Positions 34,891 to 42,356 of a stretch of 64,000 bases of DNA are shown one piece after another (the stretch's first letter is position 1; the number at the start of each line of letters is the position of its first letter). The DNA lies in the NCBI RefSeq assembly GCF_013376415.1, contig NZ_WYET01000001.1:1054001-1118000 (forward strand), given 5' to 3'. The notes below the pieces were generated by a model. The model was not told the origin of the DNA. It made no database searches and saw only the letters and a list, made by a program, of their open reading frames with translations. A program made the position numbers and the translations under genes. The stretch comes from Flagellimonas chongwuensis. GTDB lineage: Bacteria; Bacteroidota; Bacteroidia; Flavobacteriales; Flavobacteriaceae.

Positions 34891-34966
34891 TATCTGCTTA
34901 TTAGTAGATATCCAAATATATCTGTAAAATAGCAGATAAAAAAATATATCTGTAAAATAGTAGATA
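34891..34966. promoter_or_regulatory. Triple operator: three TATCTG-N8-YAGATA palindromes at 28-bp spacing
   Basis: 20-bp units begin at 34891, 34919 and 34947, so the period is exactly 28 bp. Each has arms TATCTG and (C/T)AGATA with an 8-bp AT-rich centre; units 2 and 3 differ by one base. The array covers the region where the satD promoter must lie, which points to cooperative binding of a repressor, perhaps SatD itself through its HTH. Confidence 0.65.
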
Positions 34967-34997
34967 ATATGAGTTGTTGTTTTAAGAAAGATAATAC

Positions 34998-35819
34998 TCA
35001 ATGGTATGGGAACTTTTCCCTGAAATTTGGAGTCAATGATCCCAAATCCCAGGATAGCAGCCAAGTTTCCACATATTCCCGCAGCCATTGGGTTCCTGTA
35101 ATATAGGTATACGCCTGTTCTTTCTTAAAAATAATTTTTTCGGGGAAGCCGCCCTCTTCATCAGGAAAAATAAATTTTTCCATATAATAAGAGGCGTCTT
35201 CATCTTGGAATTGAGAGAGTTCATATTTGCTCAAAGTTCCTTCAAAAACGAATAAATAAATCCCACCACTTTGATCACCATCATAGTTGGGATGATAATT
35301 TACGTACAGTATACCGTCCAAGTTATGCAGACCTCTACTGCCATAGGCTTCAATACTGATATCAGAATTGGAAAGTGGGATTTTTTCTTCACGTATCGAG
35401 CCAAGATAAATACTTCTTATGTTTAAGAATAGTGCTTCATTTTCCTTGGAAAAGTTGAAAAAATAATTGGTGCCATGAATTGTTTGTCGACTAAGAGAAA
35501 AAAGTCCTCCAAGGATGTAACCGTTCACGCCTTTGTAATTTACTTTATAAAAAGGAGATTCCAGACCATTATAGCGTTCTGTGGAATCAGTAGTTTCAAT
35601 AATTTCTACTGCATCTCCCATTTTTAGTAAATCCAACACCTCAGAATCGATTTTAGGTTGAGACCGAAACTTTACATTGTCTCCGAACATATATAGGATA
35701 TCTCCTTTTTGAAAATAGCATCCATCTTCCCAAGGACAAAATGAGCGATCTTGCGCAAAATTTAAGTTGATAATACAGGAAAAAAATAGAACCGAAAGAT
35801 AAAAACTCGCCCTCAACAT
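34998..35819 (-). CDS. Secreted SH3-like domain protein
   Basis: 273 residues with a signal peptide (about 1-22, ending NLNFAQ). Residues ~38-108 read as a bacterial SH3 domain: 'DNVKFRSQPKIDSEVLDLLK' and 'FYKVNYKGVNGYILGGLFSL'. The rest is a beta-rich domain without a known motif. A Cys pair in the mature N-terminus (FCPWEDGC) could form a disulfide. Such proteins are common unknowns in Flavobacteriaceae. It ends upstream of the satD operators and is a separate unit. Confidence 0.75.
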   Translation of the reverse strand: MLRASFYLSVLFFSCIINLNFAQDRSFCPWEDGCYFQKGDILYMFGDNVKFRSQPKIDSEVLDLLKMGDAVEIIETTDSTERYNGLESPFYKVNYKGVNGYILGGLFSLSRQTIHGTNYFFNFSKENEALFLNIRSIYLGSIREEKIPLSNSDISIEAYGSRGLHNLDGILYVNYHPNYDGDQSGGIYLFVFEGTLSKYELSQFQDEDASYYMEKFIFPDEEGGFPEKIIFKKEQAYTYITGTQWLREYVETWLLSWDLGSLTPNFREKFPYH

Positions 35820-35929
35820 ATAGATTGTTATTAAATTAAAAACAATTCTAGGGAGGTTAAAACATTGCGATTGGTTAGAGAATAAATTTTCGCAACGTAC
35901 CTAGGCAAATTGATTCTGATAAATATAAT

Positions 35930-35965
35930 AAAAAAAGAAACCGCGACCATGGCTGGCGCGGCTTC
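35930..35965 (-). terminator. Terminator after the CpxP/Spy-like gene
   Basis: Stem GAAACCGCG/CGCGGCTTC (one mismatch), 11-nt loop, then a T run on the minus strand, 22 bp past the stop codon at 35987. Confidence 0.75.
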
Positions 35966-35986
35966 TTAAATCAACAAAAAACACTA

Positions 35987-36430
35987 TCATCTTCTCCTTC
36001 TTTCCTGCATTTTTTTCTTGCCATGCATTTTTTTGCGATTGGAGAACTTTTTCCAAGTCTCATACTGTTCTGTGTCCAGTATCGTTCTCATTTTTTCATG
36101 CATTGCGATTTGACGGTCCAAACGTGCGTTTTCCATTTCAAATCTTTCTTCGGGAGTGGGTTTTTCCCATTCGCCACTCTCTTTCGCCGCTTTCATCTCT
36201 GCCCATTTTTCCTTTCTAAACTGGGCCTTTTCCAAATTGATTTTGTAGACTTGGTCTTTTTGGTTTTCGGTTAGATCCAATGCCAAGGTCATATGTTTTG
36301 TTTGCAATGTGGCCATTTGTTCCGCGGTCATGTCCATTTTTGGACCTTCGCGCATTTTGGGGCCATCATGTCTTTGGGCGGCCATGCTCACTGTTGTCAG
36401 CATAACCAATAAAATTGCTAATTGCTTCAT
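35987..36430 (-). CDS. CpxP/Spy-like periplasmic protein
   Basis: 147 residues from the ATG at 36430; a TTG 9 bp earlier is the alternative. A signal peptide (MKQLAILLVMLTTVSMAA) leads to a Met- and charge-rich helical protein: 'TLALDLTENQKDQVYKINLE' is the LTxxQ-like motif of the CpxP/Spy group, and a second, less perfect copy lies in 'TILDTEQYETWKKFSNRK'. The C-terminus is strongly basic (KKMHGKKKMQERRRR). CpxP and Spy are periplasmic chaperones and stress sensors; Met-rich members may also bind metals. Confidence 0.75.
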   Translation of the reverse strand: MKQLAILLVMLTTVSMAAQRHDGPKMREGPKMDMTAEQMATLQTKHMTLALDLTENQKDQVYKINLEKAQFRKEKWAEMKAAKESGEWEKPTPEERFEMENARLDRQIAMHEKMRTILDTEQYETWKKFSNRKKMHGKKKMQERRRR

Positions 36431-36543
36431 ATCGTTCAATTTTTAATGATTTGTTTCTTGGACATCTACTTGGTCCAAAAGGTTTAATCATCAAGAAATA
36501 GTTTGTGAAGCTTTTAACAGTAAAAAAAGGTGTGTTGTGAAAA

Positions 36544-36738
36544 TTACTTGAGCTCTTCCTCTGGGGTTGTTTTTTCAGAATCATCGATATACTCATCTGC
36601 ATCTTCGAAATGAGTCTCAACGTAAGTTTTGGAATTTAAATCATCTTTAAATTTATCGTGTTCCTCAATCAAATAGTAGGAAGTAGCGGCTGCCACGAAA
36701 CAGGAAAAGTAGATTAAGCTTTTTGTCTTGTAGTTCAT
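36544..36738 (-). CDS. Small membrane-anchored acidic protein
   Basis: 64 residues: one hydrophobic helix (about 7-25, SLIYFSCFVAAATSYYLI) followed by a highly acidic tail (THFEDADEYIDDSEK). Not recognised. The coding character is supported by the clean membrane helix plus charged tail and by its position in tandem before the CpxP-like gene on the same strand (113 bp apart). It could be an envelope-stress accessory, but no evidence goes beyond position. Confidence 0.58.
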   Translation of the reverse strand: MNYKTKSLIYFSCFVAAATSYYLIEEHDKFKDDLNSKTYVETHFEDADEYIDDSEKTTPEEELK

Positions 36739-36826
36739 GAATGTGAGATTTGGATTACTAAAGTAGTGAAAACAACTGGCAATCTCACGTATATGTTGTG
36801 AAAGGACTGCTAAGGGATGCGTACTT

Positions 36827-36872
36827 AAAAAAAAGCAAGGTGTGATCGATGAACAGCAACGATCACACCTTG
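36827..36872 (-). terminator. Strong terminator after the metzincin gene
   Basis: A 13-bp perfect stem (CAAGGTGTGATCG/CGATCACACCTTG) with an 11-nt loop and an A8 tract that reads as T8 on the minus strand, 27 bp past the stop codon at 36899. Confidence 0.88.
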
Positions 36873-36898
36873 TTGGTGTTTTATCTATTTAAAAATAC

Positions 36899-39400
36899 CT
36901 ATTTCGCAGGTTCCAAAATTAGGTCGATACGCTCCATTGCATCTTGCAAATGGTAACGGCTCATGGTATCCGAAATTCTGGCAAGGCCGCCTCTAATATC
37001 GCTTTTAAGATTGTTGAGTTCGGCACGTGCTACCGAACGAATATCGGACTGGCTTGTATTGATAGGTGTCGATTTCCTATAACCACCAAAATCAGGTTGT
37101 TTACTTTGACTGTCAGCGGTCATCAAGTATTCCAATCGGTCGATATGCGCCTTTTGAAGGTTTCTACGGTAGGTGTCAATGGTTTTGCCACTGCGTGTCT
37201 CCGACCAAACCCCTCTGCGAAGGTCGCGCATCATCTCTACCAATCCGTAAGCTTCATCGCCGTTCAAGGTTTCATTTTCGATGATTCGGGCCAATTTCCC
37301 CAAATGTAACATGGTGTTCAAGTAACGTTCTTGTGTGGCTCGAATTCGCTCTATGGAACCGGAATATTGTATCTTATTTAAAATATTTTGGTCTATCAAC
37401 CACTCTGGGGTCTCAAAGAGTTGTTCTTGCATAAACTCCATGGCGTCCTTTTGATGCTCCTTGCTCACATAGGTGTACACAGCACCTTCTTGATCTGCAG
37501 TTTTATGGTATTCATAAACACCTCCAATGTTATTGGATACGTGCCCCATGTATCTGCTGAACTGTGCTACTACGTGGCCATACATAGTTTCAAGGTCATC
37601 ATAGTTTTCACCATCTTCCGTGGTCCATTGCATTAGGTTGGGAACAATTCGCTTCAGGTTCTCTATACCATATAAGCTAGCTTTGATGGCATCATCGCCC
37701 AAATCCTCTGTTTGCGAGCTCGGGTCATGAATATCGCCCACTTGTTGGTGACCGAATCGGTACATAGGGTCTCCGGCATGTTCCAAGATCCAACTGTTCA
37801 AAATTGGTTTTTCTTCTTTGGCCGTTTTGTCCAAAATAGGCTTATATCCCCATTTGATAGCATACTTGTCATAAATACCGATGTTTGGCATCAAAGCAAC
37901 ACCTTCGTCACCGGGTTGGGCAACATAATTGAAGCGGGCATAATCCATAATGGATGGAGCCGTTCCATATTTTTGGGTGAAACTTGCAGAGCGTAAGGAA
38001 TCAACGGGGTAAGCAACACTACTCCCCATGTTGTGCGGTAATCCAAGTGTATGTCCAACTTCGTGGGATGATACAAATCGTATCAAGCGCCCCATAATCT
38101 CTTCTTTGAACTGTGTTTTTTGTGCTTCAGGGTTAATGGCTGCAGTTTGCACAAAATACCATCCACGTAACAGGCTCATCACATTGTGGTACCAGTTAAT
38201 GTCCGATTCCAAAATTTCACCGCTCCTTGGGTCGCTTACGTGCGGACCATTGGCGTTTGGAATAGGAGAGGCCAAGTAACGAACCACAGAATACCTAACA
38301 TCCTCGGGAGACCACTCTGGGTCTTCTTCAACAGATGGTGGGTCTTTGGCAATAATGGCGTTTTTAAAACCAGCGGCCTCAAAGGCCACTTGCCAATCTT
38401 CGATACCTTGCTTTATGTATGGAACCCACTCTTTGGGAGTGGCCCTGTCCACGTAATACACAATGGGTTTTTTGGGCTCTACCAATTCTCCGGCCTTATA
38501 TTTTGCAATGTCCTCTTCCTTTACCTCGAGTCTCCAGCGATCTAGGTAAGTAACCGTCTTGCTTTCCTGGGCTTCAAGTCCGTAATCTACTTGTCCTCTG
38601 GCAAACCATCCTACACGTCTGTCAAAATAACGGCGTTTCATGGGTTCTTTGGGCAATAAAATCATAGAGTTATTGATCTCCAAAGAAATGGATCCCAAAC
38701 TTGAGTTGCTTGGCGGTTCGTTGGATAAGTATGTTTTTACGTGTCTCGTCTCTATGTTCAAAGGATAACTTTTGATGGATTCGATATAGCTACGGTCTCC
38801 ATCCATTCTTGTTACTTTGTATCTTTTTCGGTACCCATCAGGAAATCCAAGGGCCTTTACATCATCAGTAAACATAGGGTCGATTTCGATTACCGTTGCA
38901 GGGTTCAAAGAATCTTTTTTGTTGATGGCCTTGATGTCGAACGAGAAAAGTACAGGTTCAAAGTTCGAGTTTACCACAGCTTCGTGCACCGGAAGGGAAT
39001 CTGCCGCTACATTTTCATAAGACGCAACTCGCACCAATACCTTTTTGTCCTTTTTTTCCCAGCGTAGTACCTGTGTATTGATTTTTCCACCACCAAAACC
39101 AATGCCTGTCGCCGTTTTGGAGATTCGGCTCACCATTAACATTTCGCGGTTGAACAGGGAATCGGGGATTTCGTAATAACGTTTGTCATCTACGGTATGC
39201 ACACTGAAGAGACCTTCGTCGGTTTTTGCATCCTTGGTGATTACCTTATCGTAAGGTTTTATATCGCCAGGTTTGGATTTGTCGTCCTTTTTTTGTTCGG
39301 TTTCTTTCTTTTTCTTTTTGAAAAGTTGGGCGTCCGTATTTTGAACGGTACCCAATAAAATAAAGACTACAAGTAGTCGAGGGAGTAATTTTTTGATCAT
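36899..39400 (-). CDS. Large zinc-dependent metzincin protease (DUF5117/DUF5118 type)
   Basis: 833 residues from the ATG at 39400 (MIKKLLPRLLVVF); an earlier ATG at 39433 would add residues before the signal peptide. The mature start is Lys-rich (LFKKKKKETEQKK). The N-terminal part matches the DUF5118/DUF5117 domains ('FSVHTVDDKRYYEIPDSLFN'), and the catalytic site is the full metzincin motif HEVGHTLGLPH at 446-456 with the Met-turn region 'SIMDYARFNY'. Exported, probably periplasmic or surface. Proteins of this family are abundant in Bacteroidota; their substrates are unknown. It is a single-gene unit with a strong terminator. Confidence 0.92.
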   Translation of the reverse strand: MIKKLLPRLLVVFILLGTVQNTDAQLFKKKKKETEQKKDDKSKPGDIKPYDKVITKDAKTDEGLFSVHTVDDKRYYEIPDSLFNREMLMVSRISKTATGIGFGGGKINTQVLRWEKKDKKVLVRVASYENVAADSLPVHEAVVNSNFEPVLFSFDIKAINKKDSLNPATVIEIDPMFTDDVKALGFPDGYRKRYKVTRMDGDRSYIESIKSYPLNIETRHVKTYLSNEPPSNSSLGSISLEINNSMILLPKEPMKRRYFDRRVGWFARGQVDYGLEAQESKTVTYLDRWRLEVKEEDIAKYKAGELVEPKKPIVYYVDRATPKEWVPYIKQGIEDWQVAFEAAGFKNAIIAKDPPSVEEDPEWSPEDVRYSVVRYLASPIPNANGPHVSDPRSGEILESDINWYHNVMSLLRGWYFVQTAAINPEAQKTQFKEEIMGRLIRFVSSHEVGHTLGLPHNMGSSVAYPVDSLRSASFTQKYGTAPSIMDYARFNYVAQPGDEGVALMPNIGIYDKYAIKWGYKPILDKTAKEEKPILNSWILEHAGDPMYRFGHQQVGDIHDPSSQTEDLGDDAIKASLYGIENLKRIVPNLMQWTTEDGENYDDLETMYGHVVAQFSRYMGHVSNNIGGVYEYHKTADQEGAVYTYVSKEHQKDAMEFMQEQLFETPEWLIDQNILNKIQYSGSIERIRATQERYLNTMLHLGKLARIIENETLNGDEAYGLVEMMRDLRRGVWSETRSGKTIDTYRRNLQKAHIDRLEYLMTADSQSKQPDFGGYRKSTPINTSQSDIRSVARAELNNLKSDIRGGLARISDTMSRYHLQDAMERIDLILEPAK

Positions 39401-39666
39401 TATATGTTCGTTTGAATAACTATAAGCATTCAAAGAACCTAAAATTCATGAAAACTAACTGTTAAATAAATATTAACAACTGTTTTTTTAACGGAATGCC
39501 CCAACCTTTGGGAGTCCTGCCTTTTACTGATGGTTTGGAGGTAATCGCCCCGTATAACTGGGCTTAACGGACGTTTGGAATTTGTGAAAATTTCCTAAAG
39601 ACTGTAACATTTTAGATTTTGATCAGTCTTATAAGCATATCATCAATCACAAAATTCAATCAAAAA

Positions 39667-40389
39667 ATGAACAAGTTATTATTAATTTATGGTAGTGTAT
39701 TATTGAGTAGTACAGCCATAGCCAACGACCAACAAAATACCAAGGTTGTCCAGGTACAATCCGAGACACAGGGTAGTTTAGAAAACAGTTTAACCACTTT
39801 GAGCATCAGTGCTGAGTTAAACAATTCAACTTCAGAAATGGCAGATTATGCCTGGTATGAATTGAATTTAAATGAAATAGTGTATTTGGAGGAAGAGCCA
39901 GAGGTACATCTAGGTTTTGATACCGCGGATTATCTTCCAGAAGGTTTTAACCCCTACAAAAGCTATTTTGATTTGAATTCCATCATATATCTCGAAAATA
40001 ATGTTGATTCTTCTTTGGGCTTTGATGTCCAAAAGTACTTGCCGGAGAATTTCAACCCTTACACGGATGTGGTGGATGTACATTCCATCAACTATATGGA
40101 GGAAGAGGATATGGATCTAGGTTTTGATACCAAGGATTACTTGCCAGAAGGCTTTTCTCCTTACGAGATGTATGTGGATTTAAAGTCGATTTCTTACTTG
40201 GAGGAAGAAACCGAACTTGTATTGGGAATCAATAGCGAGTATTTGTTGCCAGAAGGTTTTGATCCTTACACGGATGTAATAGCCATTACTTCGGTAAACT
40301 ACATGGAGGAAGAAGATATGGAATTGGGGTTTGATACCTCCAAGTATCTCCCTGAAAATTTTGATCCATACTCAGGATCAATGCAGTAA
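39667..40389 (+). CDS. Secreted protein of five ~35-residue tandem repeats
   Basis: 240 residues from the ATG at 39667; the frame begins at 39619 but the later ATG opens a clean signal peptide (MNKLLLIYGSVLLSSTAIA). After a Ser/Thr/Gln-rich linker, residues ~68-240 are five tandem repeats of ~35 residues with the consensus (S)IxYLEEExxxxLGFDTxxY then LPEGFNPYxxxxD. They are acidic, with invariant LP(E)xFxPY. I do not know a named domain for this. The regular acidic Glu/Asp pattern could bind calcium or another partner. Followed by a terminator. Confidence 0.82.
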   Translation: MNKLLLIYGSVLLSSTAIANDQQNTKVVQVQSETQGSLENSLTTLSISAELNNSTSEMADYAWYELNLNEIVYLEEEPEVHLGFDTADYLPEGFNPYKSYFDLNSIIYLENNVDSSLGFDVQKYLPENFNPYTDVVDVHSINYMEEEDMDLGFDTKDYLPEGFSPYEMYVDLKSISYLEEETELVLGINSEYLLPEGFDPYTDVIAITSVNYMEEEDMELGFDTSKYLPENFDPYSGSMQ

Positions 40390-40426
40390 AATGTTCTCAT
40401 TTTACAACTTATTTGAGTTAGCTATG

Positions 40427-40457
40427 AAAACCCCTCGATTGAGGGGTTTTTGTTTTT
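40427..40457 (+). terminator. Terminator after the repeat protein
   Basis: A 10-bp perfect stem AAAACCCCTC/GAGGGGTTTT with 4-nt loop and T-rich tail, 38 bp past the stop codon. Confidence 0.88.
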
Positions 40458-40702
40458 ACAAGATTTTTTGTTTGTTAAGAAAATCTAATAAGTGACTGGT
40501 TAACAAAAAAATAACACCACCATGTGTGGTATTGGTATTTGTAGCAAAATAGCTGTTATTGTATGGATAATTCAGTCATTTGGATGTTTTGATAAAATTA
40601 TTTCAGCAAATGACGAAAACTGTAAAAAAGGACAGGCCCTTTAGGTTCTAATTGTGACGTTAACAAAAGACTAATTATAATAATCTTCACAAAAAAGGGT
40701 TA

Positions 40703-40832
40703 TAACTTTGTGCCTAACAAAGAGTTACGCTTCGCTTGTCAAGAGTTGAAGCGTTGGTTAAGTTAGTTTCTTACATTTTTTTGAGTTAGTTAGTTTGTGA
40801 AAATGCCCTTCCGCCCGGAGGGGCATTTTTGG
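40703..40832 (+). ncRNA. Candidate small RNA with promoter box, internal hairpin and terminator
   Basis: In a 376-bp stretch without genes, TAACTTTG (40703-40710, full -7 match; -33 weak) is followed by a stem ACGCTTC/GAAGCGT (40727-40733 with 40748-40754) enclosed by CTAAC/GTTAG (40714-40718 with 40762-40766), and then by a strong hairpin AAAATGCCC/GGGCATTTT (40800-40829) ending in T5. The hairpin also serves the convergent SLC13 gene. No open frame of note runs through it. 40458-40702 holds nothing I can name. Confidence 0.35.
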
Positions 40833-40833
40833 T

Positions 40834-42264
40834 TTAGAACAGCAACGGAATCACAAACTGGAAAACCAAAATAAGTAACACAACGGCAATTAGGTTCAAA
40901 ATTACACCGACCCGTGCCATTTCCGGAATTTTCACATACCCACTGGCAAATACAATAGCGTTGGGCGGTGTTGCCATGGGCAACATAAATGCACAACTAC
41001 TGGCAATGGTTACAGGGATCAATAAGTAAAGCATCGGAACATCGAGGCCAATGGCAATACCCGCCACTACTGGAGCCAATACCGCAACCAATGCTACATT
41101 GCTCATCAGTTCTGTCATAAAAAGCATTAAGAATATCAATAATGCAGCGGTGAACAATACGCTTATTTCGCTTTGAGCTATAGCGTTGGCCACCATATCC
41201 ACGATACCACTGGTCGACATTCCTTGTGCTAAAGCGAGCCCTCCACCAAAAAGGATTAGAATTCCCCATGCCAGTTTGGAAGTATCTTTCCAAGTAATGA
41301 TAAAATCCCCCTTTTTCATATTATATGGAATGGCAAAAAGAGCGATTGCCGCAAAAATACTTATCATGGTATCCGTAAGCCCCAAGCTTGGAAAGATGTT
41401 ATTGATTAATGTCCTGAAAATCCACAGGAAAACCGTTACACCAAAAATGACCAGCACCATTTTCTCCTTACCAGTAGTAGGTCCTAATTTATGTAGCTCA
41501 GTTTGTATAACTTCTTTGGATGCATTGAACTTTAAATCTTTGTTGGGGAACATCCATTTTACTAGGACCAAATAGCAAATCCCTATCATAATGATGGAGA
41601 AAGGCAAACCTATGGTCATCCATTTTAAGAAGGAGATTTCCGTATTGTATTCGTTTTCCAATAGTCCTATTAAAACAGAGTTCGGTGGTGTCCCGATTAC
41701 CGTGGCAATGCCACCTGCATTGGCAGAAAAGGCGATGCCGAGCATCACGCAAAGCGCAAAATTATGATCGTTCTTGGTAAAACCGTCCTCGTCATTGATC
41801 AATAGGTTAATTACGGAAACGGCTATGGGCAGCATTACCACAGTACTTGCAGTGTTGCTGATCCACATACTCAAAGTGGCAGTGGCAATCATAAAACCTA
41901 AGATTACCTTGTTCGGTGTGGTTCCGGTGAGTCTAATAATGTTAAGGGCAATTCTTCGGTGAAGGTTTACTTTCTCCAACGCAAGTGCCATCACAAAACC
42001 TCCAAAGAAAAGGAATACAATGGGGCTGCCGTAATTGGCTCCAACCTCTGCAATGGGCAGAATCTTTAAAATAGGTAACAAAAGTAAGGGTAGGAGTGCG
42101 GTAACAGAAATAGAGACAGCTTCGGTGATCCACCATGTCAGCATCCATGCCGCTACTGAAATTACAGGGTCGCCTTTTTCTGAGACCATTTCAAAAGGCA
42201 ACAAGTTCAATACAAGAAAGATAACCGGTCCAAGGACCAGCCCAATTTTTTTGCTTAGTTCCAT
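40834..42264 (-). CDS. SLC13/DASS family sodium-coupled anion transporter
   Basis: 476 residues with about 11-12 membrane helices. The two Ser-Asn-Thr-type substrate/sodium motifs are visible: 'MWISNTASTVVMLP' in the first half and 'MATPPNAIVFASG' in the second, with 'GTPPNSVLIG' between. DASS carriers import dicarboxylates such as succinate with Na+, or phosphate/sulfate in some members; the substrate is not decided. Normal length and both inverted repeats are present. A bidirectional hairpin follows the gene, and a terminator of the TonB receptor gene precedes it. Confidence 0.92.
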   Translation of the reverse strand: MELSKKIGLVLGPVIFLVLNLLPFEMVSEKGDPVISVAAWMLTWWITEAVSISVTALLPLLLLPILKILPIAEVGANYGSPIVFLFFGGFVMALALEKVNLHRRIALNIIRLTGTTPNKVILGFMIATATLSMWISNTASTVVMLPIAVSVINLLINDEDGFTKNDHNFALCVMLGIAFSANAGGIATVIGTPPNSVLIGLLENEYNTEISFLKWMTIGLPFSIIMIGICYLVLVKWMFPNKDLKFNASKEVIQTELHKLGPTTGKEKMVLVIFGVTVFLWIFRTLINNIFPSLGLTDTMISIFAAIALFAIPYNMKKGDFIITWKDTSKLAWGILILFGGGLALAQGMSTSGIVDMVANAIAQSEISVLFTAALLIFLMLFMTELMSNVALVAVLAPVVAGIAIGLDVPMLYLLIPVTIASSCAFMLPMATPPNAIVFASGYVKIPEMARVGVILNLIAVVLLILVFQFVIPLLF

Positions 42265-42299
42265 CGGGGTTCTAAGCTATGCTTTTTTGTTAAAAGATA

Positions 42300-42328
42300 A
42301 AAATAAAGAAGCCCCTTGCCGGGGCTTC
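42300..42328 (-). terminator. Terminator after the 950-residue TonB receptor gene
   Basis: Stem GAAGCCCC/GGGGCTTC with 5-nt loop and T-rich tail on the minus strand, 29 bp past the stop at 42357. Confidence 0.85.
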
Positions 42329-42356
42329 CAAATAAATTAATAAAAGAAAATTGTAT

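Noticed and set aside
34882..35088. 69-residue N-terminal extension of SatD
   Set aside because: It would be encoded by the operator palindromes and the end of the neighbouring gene; SatD proteins begin at MIAILTGD.
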